Positions 49,753 through 59,181 of a stretch of DNA of 64,000 nucleotides are shown here, piece after piece. This DNA comes from Pseudomonadota bacterium. GTDB taxonomy: Bacteria; Pseudomonadota; Gammaproteobacteria; Pseudomonadales; Oleiphilaceae. The notes below the pieces were generated by a model. It saw only the letters and a program-made list of their open reading frames with translations. It had not been told where the DNA came from and ran no database searches. Each line of letters opens with the position of its first letter. Position 1 is the stretch's first letter. The stretch is taken from assembly GCA_002747395.1 (NCBI GenBank), contig PDPE01000049.1:34707-98706 (forward strand), read 5' to 3'. The position numbers were made by a program, and so were the translations under genes.

Positions 49753-50805
49753 GTGATAAAAAACGTATTACTGGTAGATGATTCCAAAGTGGCTCGCTTT
49801 GCACTTGGCAAACTACTGGAGAAAGTCAATCTGCAAGTCAGTATGGCCGGCTCGGCCGAAGAGGCCCTGGACTATCTCAATTCGCATGATCATCCAGATG
49901 TAATATTTATGGATCACCTGATGCCGGGTATGAACGGTGTTCAGGCAACCAAAGTCATCAAGAGTAATCCCGACACGGCAAAAATCCCCATTATCATGTG
50001 CACGTCCAAAAAAACGGAAGAGTTTATGGAGGAAGCTCGTGAGTATGGAGTTTACAGCATTCTGACCAAGCCACCACACTCTCAGAGCCTGACAGATATC
50101 CTGAGCACACTCACCCGGGATATTCAACATGGGAATTTGTCTGAACCACGCGCTGATTTCTCCAAACATAAAGGTGATAACGCCGCCAATTCAGGCGTGA
50201 CATCGCAAAAAGGTGCGGACGGCGAACACCTGTCCAGAGACGTTATCGAACAAGTTGCTCGTTCCTCCGTGAACAGTCAGGTCAGCACCCGTTTACACGA
50301 GTTGCTCAGCAGCCTTTTCGATGAGCAATACGACAATTTGAGCAAACTGCTGGAGGAGTCAAAACTGGATCACTACGACCAGTTTCATAACGCGATTGAC
50401 AAGCTCAGAACGGAGTTGAAAGCTGACATCACAAAGGCCAAGGATGAAATAGCCACAGATACAGGCATACTGATCAGTAACTATCTGGAAGAATTCCGCA
50501 AGGAAATGGAAAATAACCGGGGTAAACCCGGTGATATCTCAACAGAGCAAATGGACGAACTCAAAGATCACATGACATCCGTTCAGACTATCGACACCGA
50601 CTTCTGGCAAACCTTGCAAACCGAGGCGATTCAACAGGCACACGACCTGTCAAGGGAAACGGCTGAAGACATTGCTCAAAGAACAATTGACTTGTTCGTA
50701 CAGAACCAGAAGGCAGGGTCCAATAAGGCTTACGTGATTGCCCTGGCGATCAGCATAGGCGTCTTTTCGGTTGGAATTGCCTATCTTTCCGGTGTACTGG
50801 GCTAA
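49753..50805 (+). CDS. Response-regulator receiver protein with C-terminal membrane anchor
   Basis: 350 residues from a GTG start with GAGGG upstream. The receiver domain (1-120) is complete: acidic pair LVDDSKVAR, phospho-acceptor Asp54 in [12 protein letters not shown], the Thr/Ser switch in IIMCTSKKT and Lys106 in ILTKPP. A hydrophilic helical middle region (about 120-320) with coiled-coil character follows, ending in one transmembrane helix (about 326-346, [19 protein letters not shown]). There is no DNA-binding or enzyme output domain and no histidine kinase nearby. A receiver tethered by a C-terminal tail anchor is unusual. It follows the PEGA-MORN gene in the same direction. Confidence 0.85.
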   Translation: MIKNVLLVDDSKVARFALGKLLEKVNLQVSMAGSAEEALDYLNSHDHPDVIFMDHLMPGMNGVQATKVIKSNPDTAKIPIIMCTSKKTEEFMEEAREYGVYSILTKPPHSQSLTDILSTLTRDIQHGNLSEPRADFSKHKGDNAANSGVTSQKGADGEHLSRDVIEQVARSSVNSQVSTRLHELLSSLFDEQYDNLSKLLEESKLDHYDQFHNAIDKLRTELKADITKAKDEIATDTGILISNYLEEFRKEMENNRGKPGDISTEQMDELKDHMTSVQTIDTDFWQTLQTEAIQQAHDLSRETAEDIAQRTIDLFVQNQKAGSNKAYVIALAISIGVFSVGIAYLSGVLG

Positions 50806-50818
50806 CCCGGCCTCACCA

Positions 50819-50848
50819 TTGAGAGTCACCCTGTTGAGAGTCACCCTG
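50819..50848. repeat. Perfect 15-bp tandem duplication
   Basis: TTGAGAGTCACCCTG occurs twice in a row, with a degenerate third copy after it, in the 62-nt gap between the response regulator and the Nudix gene. It forms part of the Nudix gene leader. Confidence 0.9.
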
Positions 50849-50867
50849 AATTGTATTAAGACTCACC

Positions 50868-51422
50868 ATGTATAGTCTACTCAACCCGATATTCAGGCAC
50901 GCTCACCTGGTGAGACGTGTCTCCGTGAATTGCGCCGTTGCCGTTATTCTCACCCGGCAAAAACCCGGGCAGGTATTGTTGATTCAGCGAGCGGTCAGGC
51001 CCGGCGATCCCTGGTCAGGGCATATGGCGTTTCCCGGGGGAAAAAAAGCCAACTCGGATCACTCTTTGAAAGCGACCGCTTGCAGGGAAACCTGTGAAGA
51101 AACCGGGATAAGTCTGCCCCCTCCCGACAATTTCCCCAAACTGAGAGACCGCATTACCAAATCACATTCCAGTGCTCGCCCCATGACCGTTACACCTTTT
51201 GTCTTTTACCTTGACGAGCCCTGCCCCACCCACATCAATCACGAAGTCGCTGAAGCAATCTGGTTACCACTGGACATATTCAGGGATAACCATAATCGCA
51301 AAAAAATGAAATGGCGACTTGGCCGAATCAGTATTCCGGTTCACTACGTTCCCTGGGAAAACCGAAGGGTATGGGGGCTAACCCTGTCAATCATTGACGA
51401 ACTTGTGGACAAACTGGATTAA
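50868..51422 (+). CDS. Nudix hydrolase, probable coenzyme A pyrophosphatase (NudL/CoAse-like)
   Basis: 184 residues. The Nudix box is GGKKANSDHSLKATACRETC followed by EETGI; the first conserved Glu of the box is Asp here, while REtcEE is intact. The upstream AVAVILTRQ and LIQRAVRPGDPWSGHMAFPGG segments match the CoA pyrophosphatase (UPF0035-like) subgroup, which hydrolyses CoA or related dinucleotides. Substrate is inferred from subgroup resemblance. The last 29 nt overlap the drawn start of the recombinase. Confidence 0.8.
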   Translation: MYSLLNPIFRHAHLVRRVSVNCAVAVILTRQKPGQVLLIQRAVRPGDPWSGHMAFPGGKKANSDHSLKATACRETCEETGISLPPPDNFPKLRDRITKSHSSARPMTVTPFVFYLDEPCPTHINHEVAEAIWLPLDIFRDNHNRKKMKWRLGRISIPVHYVPWENRRVWGLTLSIIDELVDKLD

Positions 51423-52749
51423 AACCTTGTTAAATAGCAAAACACCTGAACAAGAGACAAAAAAACAAAGGGCACCTGCAAAAACACCATCTACAAAGAT
51501 GCCAAAACCGTCAAAAAAACCAATACTTTTGGTACCCAGGCCGATTTTTGACAATATCGAACACCTGGACAATCCGTTCAACCAGAAACAGTTTGATGTT
51601 CCCAATCAGGAGCCAGGTGTTGGCTATGCCCTGGACTTCGAGTTTGCCTGGAAGTTTATATACAGCTATAATGGAAGCACGGCCACGTTCAATGTTTACA
51701 GGCGGGAAATTGAGCGTTTGTTACAGTGGGCCTGGCTGATCAGACAGGAATCCATTTTCTGTTTGAAAAGACATGATATTGAAGACTACATTCGCTTTTG
51801 CCAAAAACCGCCCCTCTCCTGGATTGGCACTAAAAACGTATCCCGATTTGTTAACAGAAACGACGAAAGAATCATCAATGAAGCATGGTGTCCCTTTGTT
51901 GTCGGCATCAATAAAGTGGAACACAAACATGGCCATGCACCTGACAGAAAAAAGTACCAGCTATCCCAGCCGGCATTACGGGCCTTGTTCTCGGTTCTGT
52001 CTTCGTTTTATAACTTCCTGATTCAGGAAGAAGTCACTGAGTCAAACCCGGTGATGCTTATTCGACAAAAAAGCAAATTCCTGCAAAAACGTAACACCAA
52101 AACCCCGGTCAGACGAATCAGCAACCTGCAATGGGAGTTTGTGCTTGAAACTGCCGAACTGCTGGCCGATCAGGACGAACGTCACGAAAGAAGCCTGTTT
52201 ATTATGAACTGCCTCTACGGGATGTATTTGAGAATATCCGAACTGGTCACCGATGAACGCTCAACACCCGTTATGGGAGATTTTCGCAAAGACATGGACG
52301 GGAACTGGTGGTTACACGTGGTGGGAAAGGGAAATAAAAGCCGGATTGTGACCGTATCCGATGACATGCTCAAGGCGTTGAAACGATTTCGACTGTCACT
52401 TGGACTCACCCCTTTACCCACTTCAGATGAAACCACACCTCTGATTCCCAAAAACCTGGGCAACGGCCCTGTAACCAGCACCCGGCAAATACGGGCAATT
52501 GTGCAAAAATGTTTTGATTTATCCTGGCAGCGAATGCGGGATGAGGGGCTTGAAAGCGATGCCGCAGAGCTGGAAGCCGCCACTGCGCACTGGTTACGCC
52601 ACACCGGAATATCCGAAGATGTCAAAATCCGCCCCAGGGAACACGTCAGGGATGATGCCGGGCACGCCTCGATGCACACGACAGACCGCTATATTGACAG
52701 TGATCTCCGTGAAAGACACTCCTCAGGAAAAAACAAAAAAATTCGATAA
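51394..52749 (+). CDS. Tyrosine recombinase / site-specific integrase
   Basis: Up to 451 residues; the catalytic set is complete: Arg in GMYLRISELV, Lys in VGKGNKSRIV, HxxR in HWLRHTG, and His and Tyr in DAGHASMHTTDRYID. A basic N-terminal extension (about 10-45) and a SAM-like core-binding domain (about 75-230) precede it. It is not XerC or XerD, which are about 300 residues. The start is unsure: TTG at 51394 overlaps the Nudix gene by 29 nt, TTG 51403 or ATG 51499 are alternatives, none with a clear ribosome site. No other phage, transposon or integron gene lies near, so its cargo and target are unknown. Confidence 0.85.
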   Translation: MTNLWTNWIKTLLNSKTPEQETKKQRAPAKTPSTKMPKPSKKPILLVPRPIFDNIEHLDNPFNQKQFDVPNQEPGVGYALDFEFAWKFIYSYNGSTATFNVYRREIERLLQWAWLIRQESIFCLKRHDIEDYIRFCQKPPLSWIGTKNVSRFVNRNDERIINEAWCPFVVGINKVEHKHGHAPDRKKYQLSQPALRALFSVLSSFYNFLIQEEVTESNPVMLIRQKSKFLQKRNTKTPVRRISNLQWEFVLETAELLADQDERHERSLFIMNCLYGMYLRISELVTDERSTPVMGDFRKDMDGNWWLHVVGKGNKSRIVTVSDDMLKALKRFRLSLGLTPLPTSDETTPLIPKNLGNGPVTSTRQIRAIVQKCFDLSWQRMRDEGLESDAAELEAATAHWLRHTGISEDVKIRPREHVRDDAGHASMHTTDRYIDSDLRERHSSGKNKKIR

Positions 52750-52765
52750 TTTTTCTGTTGTCCCT

Positions 52766-52792
52766 CTTGAAATAACCGGCTTCGCCCTTAAA
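52766..52792 (+). promoter_or_regulatory. Candidate sigma32 promoter of the small heat-shock gene
   Basis: CTTGAAA followed 12 nt later by CCCTTAAA resembles the sigma32 pattern (CTTGAAA, CCCCATNT), upstream of the hsp20 gene with a leader of about 240 nt. The -10 half is imperfect. Confidence 0.45.
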
Positions 52793-53011
52793 TTGAGAAG
52801 TACAACGGGAACGAACTGATCATCGGGAAACGTCATTTTTCTTTTGGTTTCAGGTTCGGTTTCTGTTGGGTTCGATGTGAGTAGCGACGACTTGAGCACA
52901 CAGAGCAGTAACACGTACTCAGGCGGGTTGGGTGCTCACATGAATCTCCGGTTGTGCCTGCAACTGCGTCTCGGGAAGAGCTTTTGCAGCCAACGTATTT
53001 TTTAAGACTAC

Positions 53012-53034
53012 ATATTGCTTCTAATGGAGAATAT
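53012..53034 (+). promoter_or_regulatory. ROSE-like RNA thermometer hairpin covering the hsp20 ribosome site
   Basis: The Shine-Dalgarno GGAG (53026-53029) pairs with CTTC (53018-53021) across a TAAT loop, with one G-T pair. The stem continues as ATATT with AATAT, broken by a single bulged G at 53017. The TTGCT segment and a bulged G opposite the ribosome site are the hallmarks of ROSE elements (UYGCU motif), which melt on heating. It lies 4 nt before the ATG. Visible directly; thermometer function inferred from known ROSE elements of ibpA-type genes. Confidence 0.75.
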
Positions 53035-53037
53035 ATC

Positions 53038-53505
53038 ATGAACAGAATCGACTTTTCCCCTTTATACCGCAGCTCTGTTGGCTTTGATCGCCTGGCATCC
53101 CTTTTGGATCACTCCTTGCGCAGTGAAAACACCGGCGCAGGCTACCCTCCTTACAATATCGAAGTTGAGGAAGAAAACCATTACAGAATTACGCTGGCAG
53201 TGGCCGGTTTCAGCCGTGGCGAACTGGATATCCATGTCGAGAAGGGCGTGCTGACCATACGCGGCAAGAAAGAGCCTGAGCAAAATCAACGACAATATCT
53301 CTATCAGGGTATCGCCAATCGTTCCTTTGAAAGGAAGTTCAATCTGGCAGACTATGTAGAGGTGCGAGAAGCCGAACTGGATAACGGTATTCTTTCCATA
53401 GAGCTGGTGAAAGAAATTCCTGAAGCGATGAAACCGAAAAACATTTCAATCGGCACACCCAAAGCAGTTCTTCAGGAACCGGAAGACGATGCCAGCGTCG
53501 CATGA
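53038..53505 (+). CDS. Small heat-shock protein Hsp20, IbpA type
   Basis: 155 residues from MNRIDFSPLYRSSVGFDR, the ATG behind GGAG. The N-terminus matches IbpA-like proteins, and the alpha-crystallin domain (about 35-125) includes YPPYNIEVEEENHYRITLAV, the VLTIRGKK strand and the family end motif DNGILSIELVKEIPE. It binds unfolding proteins in the cytoplasm without ATP. The long leader holds a candidate sigma32 promoter (52766-52792) and a ROSE-like thermometer (53012-53034), matching double heat control of ibpA-type genes. It converges on recD. Confidence 0.94.
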   Translation: MNRIDFSPLYRSSVGFDRLASLLDHSLRSENTGAGYPPYNIEVEEENHYRITLAVAGFSRGELDIHVEKGVLTIRGKKEPEQNQRQYLYQGIANRSFERKFNLADYVEVREAELDNGILSIELVKEIPEAMKPKNISIGTPKAVLQEPEDDASVA

Positions 53506-53536
53506 CGACTGGATCGCATTGAGTAAAACCGGATAA

Positions 53537-53558
53537 GAGTCAGCCTCCGGGCTGACTC
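53537..53558. terminator. Palindromic stem-loop at the convergent hsp20/recD ends
   Basis: GAGTCAGCC pairs perfectly with GGCTGACTC around a 4-nt loop and overlaps the recD stop codon. No T-run follows on either strand, so it may act as a barrier or mRNA-end stabiliser more than a classic terminator. Confidence 0.5.
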
Positions 53559-55471
53559 GACAGTTTTGCCCCCAACCCGGAATAGCGGGTGGCAACGCGC
53601 TGTACAGCCTGTGTCCAGACCGCTTGGCTGCCTGCCACTGTAACTGCTGTTTTAGCCCGGGTAATGCCGGTATAAAGCAGTTGGCGACTAAGTAACCGAC
53701 TGTCATGTTCGGGCAGCACGATTGCGACATGATCAAACTCGGAGCCCTGGGTTTTGTGAATTGTCATCACATAAACGGTTTCAACCCGGGGCAGACGAAC
53801 CAGGCTTATCTCACGAAAAAGAGTATGACCGGCTTCGTCTTTGCCCTCCTCAAAACAGGCAACAAGCCGCCCCTGACTGTTTCGCCACACCAGCCCGATA
53901 TCACCATTAAATAACCGCGCACTGTAATCATTCTCTGTCACCATGATCGGACGCCCCATATAATGCCGACCGGGGTCAATCGCTGAATTGGATTTGGCAA
54001 GAAGTGTCTCTACCCGCGCATTCAATGCTTCAACGCCCCTGGCGCCAACCCGATGGGGAGTCAGTAAACGGAATCTGGCAAAAGCGGAGAATGCGTCGGC
54101 CAGATCAACAGCATGAGACACCGCAGAAACCTGCTCTTTGACAAAGCCTTCAAACCATTCAGTCAGGTTCGCGTCTTCAATCAGTGACAGCCGGGAATCC
54201 TCGCCAGGCTCAGTGGCTTTAGCGGCATGGTTGCGCTTCGTGTCAGCCCGGCCTTCAAGCAGCTGCCAGCCACGTAAACCGTCGCCGTTTACCACTGCAG
54301 TAGCCAGTTCACCTACCGCCCCGGCAAATCGCCAGCTTTTGGTCAAGGTAACGGTATGATCAGATACGTTATCCTGAACTTTCAACCGCTTTTCACCCGT
54401 CAACCTTGCAATAGTGGATGCCGCAGACGGGCTGAACCTGTTCTGCTCTCCCCGGGTGAGTTCTGCAAGCACACTACCCACCTCTACCGAGGGCAACTGA
54501 TTCGGATCGCCCAGCATAATCAGTATTGCATCCGGTTTTATTGCCCGAAACAGGCGGGTCAACATGGGCAAATCAATCATTGAGGCTTCATCCACCAACA
54601 GCACATCACAGGGTAAGAGGCGATCCGCGTCATACCCTGGCCGCACAGCCTGGGGGCGAAACCCGAGCAGTCGGTGCAGTGTTTTCGCGTCACCGGGTAT
54701 CCGATTCAGTTTCTCATCGGGAATACCCTGCGCAGCCAACCTGGCCTTGCCCAGAGTTATGGATTCATTAAGTCGCTGTGCTGCCTTTCCGGTCGGCGCA
54801 GCAAGGCTGATAGTCAGTTGCCCGTCGTGCAGTTCCTGCAAGGCTAAAAGCAAACGCGTGGCTGTGTAGGTTTTACCTGTACCCGGCCCGCCCGTCAGAA
54901 TACTGAAATTACGAATCAGGGAGTTCGCGACGGCCACCTTTGACCAGTTGACTTCGTCGGCTTCACTGCTGTCAGCAGATATAGCAGGATCGTCGTAACA
55001 CGCCGTGAGCAGCCCGGCGAGTTTTTCCATTTGCCCATCGGTTAAAGGTTTATCTCCGCGACGTTGATTAATCGCGGCTGACACTTCCTGTTCATAAAGC
55101 CAGTATCGCCGGATATACAGGCGACCATTATCCAGAACCAGCCCACGGCCAGCGCCCGGCGATAGATCAACAGACGAAAGACCGGCCCGCAGACTGTCAA
55201 TATCAGGAAACCGGTATCCTGCGGGTACCGGCAACCCGTCAGTTTGCGGGTCAGCATCAGGTGAAGCAAAGCATTGTTCATTCGCTATCACTGCCAATGG
55301 CAGGCAACTATGCCCCTGGCGCAGAAACACCGACAACGCCAGAACCAGATGAAACAGCAGGTCGTTATCGCTCTGACCAGACTCGGCACACAGGGTCCGG
55401 GCCAGATAATAATCAATTTCTATCACATCACCGAGTACAGAGGTGCAATCCTCAAAACTGCGATACATCAT
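53540..55471 (-). CDS. recD: Exodeoxyribonuclease V subunit alpha, RecD
   Basis: 643 residues, close to E. coli RecD (608). The 5'-3' SF1B helicase motifs are present: Walker A LTGGPGTGKTYT, Walker B LLVDEASMIDL, GDPNQLPSVE and the C-terminal TIHKTQGSEFDHV and LYTGITRAK. RecD is the fast motor of RecBCD. The start overlaps the recB stop by 4 nt (ATGA), completing the recC-recB-recD operon. A perfect palindrome lies at its stop codon. Confidence 0.96.
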   Translation of the reverse strand: MMYRSFEDCTSVLGDVIEIDYYLARTLCAESGQSDNDLLFHLVLALSVFLRQGHSCLPLAVIANEQCFASPDADPQTDGLPVPAGYRFPDIDSLRAGLSSVDLSPGAGRGLVLDNGRLYIRRYWLYEQEVSAAINQRRGDKPLTDGQMEKLAGLLTACYDDPAISADSSEADEVNWSKVAVANSLIRNFSILTGGPGTGKTYTATRLLLALQELHDGQLTISLAAPTGKAAQRLNESITLGKARLAAQGIPDEKLNRIPGDAKTLHRLLGFRPQAVRPGYDADRLLPCDVLLVDEASMIDLPMLTRLFRAIKPDAILIMLGDPNQLPSVEVGSVLAELTRGEQNRFSPSAASTIARLTGEKRLKVQDNVSDHTVTLTKSWRFAGAVGELATAVVNGDGLRGWQLLEGRADTKRNHAAKATEPGEDSRLSLIEDANLTEWFEGFVKEQVSAVSHAVDLADAFSAFARFRLLTPHRVGARGVEALNARVETLLAKSNSAIDPGRHYMGRPIMVTENDYSARLFNGDIGLVWRNSQGRLVACFEEGKDEAGHTLFREISLVRLPRVETVYVMTIHKTQGSEFDHVAIVLPEHDSRLLSRQLLYTGITRAKTAVTVAGSQAVWTQAVQRVATRYSGLGAKLSSQPGG

Positions 55472-58400
55472 AGGGCTTCACCTTCTGTCGTCTGTTCCGG
55501 TACCGTCTGTTCAGAAACCCGCCCGAACAGCCTGTCCAGTCGGGCAAGTTCCGCTGCACTGATAGCCCGGCTGTAAATGCCGGGATATCCGCCACTCTCC
55601 GACACCCTTACTTCTGGCCCCATTCCCCGCAGATAAAAATAATACACTCCCCCAAAATGCTGTTCCGGGCGGTACTCACCACCCATCATGCTGATCAGGT
55701 AGCGATGCAGCGCCAATGAGTAAATCAGATATTGGAGGTCATAAAATTGGCTTTCAATACTTTGCAATAACGCCGATGCCCGATAATCATCACGTCGATT
55801 TCCCAGGTGGGTGGATTTATAGTCGGCAACATAGTATTTACCTTCAAACTCAAACACCAGATCAATAAAACCGTGCATCATTCCGCTCAGCTCCACGACG
55901 CCCTGAGACAAATGCACCACGCGGGAATTGCCCCGGTGCCGGGCAAGCAACTGCTCCAGTTGGCCGGGATTGACCTTATCCATGCTGAAATAGAACTCCG
56001 CCTCACGCAAGGTGTGATGGCGGTTCAGGTCAGCCAGCCTGAAAACCCTGCTATCGCTACCAATAACAGGTATGGGTGCAAGCAGTATTTCCTCCAGCCA
56101 GTCAATCAGACGATCCCGGTAGTCGGCTTCGGGGTCGAAACGGTGTAACAATGGCACAATGATTGCCCAATCGGGATGACTAAAATCGACCTGTTCCAGA
56201 ATATCATGCAGTAAATCACCTGTCTTACTGCCCTTTTTCAGAGTAAAACGTAACAGATTTTCCTCACTCGTCGTTAACTCTGACAGGGTCTGTCCTGCGG
56301 CCTTGCCACCCTGCGAAGTATCGTCTGAAAGTTCATCCCGGTCTTTTTTATCCTGGCGTTCGGTTGCCTGCTGGTAAGCGGATTTTTTCATTGTCGAATA
56401 GGATGCCAGCCTCCACTGATCATCCAGAGTGGCCTGAAACCTGGCCGGGGTCAGTGAGGCCGTTTCCGTAACAACTGCTTTACCCTTTTCAGGTAATGGC
56501 GTTTCAGAGGTAATGCGTATCAGGCAGTTACTCTTGTCCGGTATGTCCGCGCCGGGTGATGAAACCAGTTCTGTCAGACATCGCTCCCAGTCTGTGTCAT
56601 TTTTCACCTTGAGAGTCAAACCCATACCGGAATAAATGCTGTTGTTAAGCGGGGCAAGACCGATATAGCAGCGATGGGATGCTCTTGTTACCGCCACATA
56701 AAGCAGCCTGATGGATTCAGCATGACCTTCATCACGCATGGCAGCCATCGCCGACTGACTCCAGCCAAGCTGGCAAATCAGTTGTCCATTTTTTTCATCA
56801 TGGTATCTGGCATAGGAAGCGCGTGAATTACCCCCTGTCTTTGTCGGATCGCGGTAGGTGGTAGCGTAAGGGATAAAGACAATCGGGTATTCCAGCCCCT
56901 TGGATTTGTGCTGGGTGACGATGCGAATCAGATTCCCCTCACTTTCCAGCCGCTGCTCAACTTCTGCGGCAAAATCCGGGTGTTCACACTGGTCACGATA
57001 CCATTTGAATAGCTGTTGCGGCTGCCTGTATTGACGGGCAGCCTGTTGCAGCAGTTCAATCAGATGTAACACATTAGTCAAAGCCCGTTCATGGTGCGCC
57101 GGATCAGGCCGGTAACATTCATGCACCAGCGACAACAACATATTCATACACCCCTGTTTGAGCCAAAGGTCACGGAGTGCCCAGGCCCGGCTTCGCGCTG
57201 CTTCCCAGGCAAGATCACCCTGTTCACGGGTAAACTCTGCCAGAGCAGTCGCATCTCCTCCCCATAAACGGGTAGCGACGGCGGCCACCAGCAGGCTATC
57301 ATTTTCACACTCAAGTACACCGTGAAGAAGCGTCAGCATATCCGTTGCTTCAGCACTCTGGAACACGTTGGTGCGGTCACTGAGATAGACCGAAGAATAA
57401 CCGGAACGCCCCAGTGCTTTTCTGATCCGGTCGGCTTCCGATCCGCTGCGAACCAGAATGGCAATGTCTTTTTCCTGAACCGGCTGATCACCCAGTTTCG
57501 CATTTTGCAACAGCGCATGAATCTCACTGACACACCAGTGAGTCAACCCTTTCAACCAGTCCTCTTTGGACGGTTTATCATACGCCCCGGTGGGACAGGC
57601 TATTTCAGGCAGCCAGATATAATTAATGGCACCCGGCCCGCCTCGTGCATCAACGAGTAGCGTTCTGGTTGCGGCCGCCTGCGATGAGAAACCAATACGA
57701 TCATAGGTAATACCATTTCCAAAAACGACATCTGTAGGTTTGCCGTCAAGGGAGCCACCATAAAACAGCCGGTTATAACCCTCTACCACAGGCTCAAGGG
57801 AACGCCAGTTTGTTGCCATGTGCCACTGAAAATCTGCCTGATTCCGGGCACTCAGATAGGCATGGATATCACCACCGCGAAAACTGTATATCGCCTGCTT
57901 CGGATCACCTATCATAAACAGTGCATGAAATGGGTCGGACTTTGGGTACAGGGCATCGAGAATGGCATATTGTTTCGGGTCTGTATCCTGAAACTCATCT
58001 ACCAGCGCAACCGGATACCGGCTACGCAGTATGTCTGCCAACTGCCCGGATTCATCCGAAGACAAACGGCAGGACAAATGATCAATTAAATCATTAAAAT
58101 CCATTTGCCCATGATTTGCCCTGGCCTGAACAAAGCTCTGACGAATACTGTCAATCCCCTCTCTGGCCAGGAGATTAACGGAGAGAGAATCGAGATAGTC
58201 ACGGACACTCTTTTCCCATGCTTTCTTTTCACTGGTAAAGGATTTTACCAGGCTTTTAACCGGCTCAAAGATGTTATTCAATTTCTGTTTGGTGTCACCC
58301 TCCTTTCTCGCGTAACGCTTACCCGAGAAAAACCGGGTCGCCTCCGCAGGACAATCTGCGCAAACATCCGATTCGAGCCAGCCCAGAAGCGTTTGCCATT

Positions 58401-59181
58401 CTTCCTGTCTCACGCTTTCATCTTTTCTGTTGGACACCAGTTCACTGAATATGCAGGATTGATTCGAAAGCAACCCTTCCAGAACCGCTGCTTTTCGCCG
58501 GGTATAGTGTTTCTCGAAGTGTTTTTCCCGCGCTGAATCATGCTGCCTGGAAAAAGCCGCTTCATCCAGACAAACCAGGGGAGTATCCGTTGAGATCAGA
58601 GTGTTAAATACAGCCAGAAATTTGTCAGGCGTTTGCCAGCCTGCTTCCTCCAACAGGGCAAATTTCTGTTCATCCTGGCTGACCTGACGAAACCAGTCCT
58701 GAACAGCCTGAATCATCAACGCACTGCTTTCTGCTTCCATGGTCAACTCCATGGGCAAACCGCTGGCAAAGGCCTCTTGGCTCAAAACGCGATGACAGAA
58801 TCCGTGTATGGTAAAAATGGCTGCTTCATCCATATCAAGCAGGGCCTGTTTCAATCGTCCTTTTACTTCCGTTTCAGGTAGGGATGTATTTTTCAGCGCA
58901 TCCAGAAAAGGATCGGATACATCAGGATTCGACCAGTTTTCGTAGATAAACCGCACCTCTTTGGCGATCCGGCCACGCAATTCTTCTGTGGCCGCTCTGG
59001 TAAAGGTCATTACCAGAATATTCTGGACAGGCAATGATTTTTCCAGCAACAATCGAATAAACAGCCTGGTAATATTATAGGTTTTTCCCGTACCGGCACT
59101 CGCCTCTATCAAGTGACGGCCATTCAGGGGTAAACGGGTCAAGGCAGTTAAATCCAGCGTCTGTCTGTTCACCTTGCTCAT
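55468..59181 (-). CDS. recB: Exodeoxyribonuclease V subunit beta, RecB
   Basis: 1237 residues from MSKVNRQTLDLTALTRLPLN, with GGGGGGAG just upstream; an in-frame ATG 24 codons earlier overlaps recC and is unlikely. N-terminal 3'-5' SF1A helicase: Walker A IEASAGTGKTYN, TFTRAATEELRGRI, VDEFQDTDPKQYAI (Walker B/DEFQD), GDPKQAIYSFRGGDI and QHKSKGLEYPIVF. The C-terminal nuclease domain holds the Mg-binding FIDLVFEF and YVADYKS motifs. RecB unwinds and cuts DNA and loads RecA after Chi. ATGA overlaps couple it with recC and recD. No ptr gene lies between recC and recB, unlike E. coli. Confidence 0.97.
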   Translation of the reverse strand: MSKVNRQTLDLTALTRLPLNGRHLIEASAGTGKTYNITRLFIRLLLEKSLPVQNILVMTFTRAATEELRGRIAKEVRFIYENWSNPDVSDPFLDALKNTSLPETEVKGRLKQALLDMDEAAIFTIHGFCHRVLSQEAFASGLPMELTMEAESSALMIQAVQDWFRQVSQDEQKFALLEEAGWQTPDKFLAVFNTLISTDTPLVCLDEAAFSRQHDSAREKHFEKHYTRRKAAVLEGLLSNQSCIFSELVSNRKDESVRQEEWQTLLGWLESDVCADCPAEATRFFSGKRYARKEGDTKQKLNNIFEPVKSLVKSFTSEKKAWEKSVRDYLDSLSVNLLAREGIDSIRQSFVQARANHGQMDFNDLIDHLSCRLSSDESGQLADILRSRYPVALVDEFQDTDPKQYAILDALYPKSDPFHALFMIGDPKQAIYSFRGGDIHAYLSARNQADFQWHMATNWRSLEPVVEGYNRLFYGGSLDGKPTDVVFGNGITYDRIGFSSQAAATRTLLVDARGGPGAINYIWLPEIACPTGAYDKPSKEDWLKGLTHWCVSEIHALLQNAKLGDQPVQEKDIAILVRSGSEADRIRKALGRSGYSSVYLSDRTNVFQSAEATDMLTLLHGVLECENDSLLVAAVATRLWGGDATALAEFTREQGDLAWEAARSRAWALRDLWLKQGCMNMLLSLVHECYRPDPAHHERALTNVLHLIELLQQAARQYRQPQQLFKWYRDQCEHPDFAAEVEQRLESEGNLIRIVTQHKSKGLEYPIVFIPYATTYRDPTKTGGNSRASYARYHDEKNGQLICQLGWSQSAMAAMRDEGHAESIRLLYVAVTRASHRCYIGLAPLNNSIYSGMGLTLKVKNDTDWERCLTELVSSPGADIPDKSNCLIRITSETPLPEKGKAVVTETASLTPARFQATLDDQWRLASYSTMKKSAYQQATERQDKKDRDELSDDTSQGGKAAGQTLSELTTSEENLLRFTLKKGSKTGDLLHDILEQVDFSHPDWAIIVPLLHRFDPEADYRDRLIDWLEEILLAPIPVIGSDSRVFRLADLNRHHTLREAEFYFSMDKVNPGQLEQLLARHRGNSRVVHLSQGVVELSGMMHGFIDLVFEFEGKYYVADYKSTHLGNRRDDYRASALLQSIESQFYDLQYLIYSLALHRYLISMMGGEYRPEQHFGGVYYFYLRGMGPEVRVSESGGYPGIYSRAISAAELARLDRLFGRVSEQTVPEQTTEGEAL

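Noticed and set aside
51394..53505. Prophage or integron around the recombinase
   Set aside because: No structural phage genes, no attC-like repeats and no cassette genes; flanking genes are ordinary chromosomal ones.
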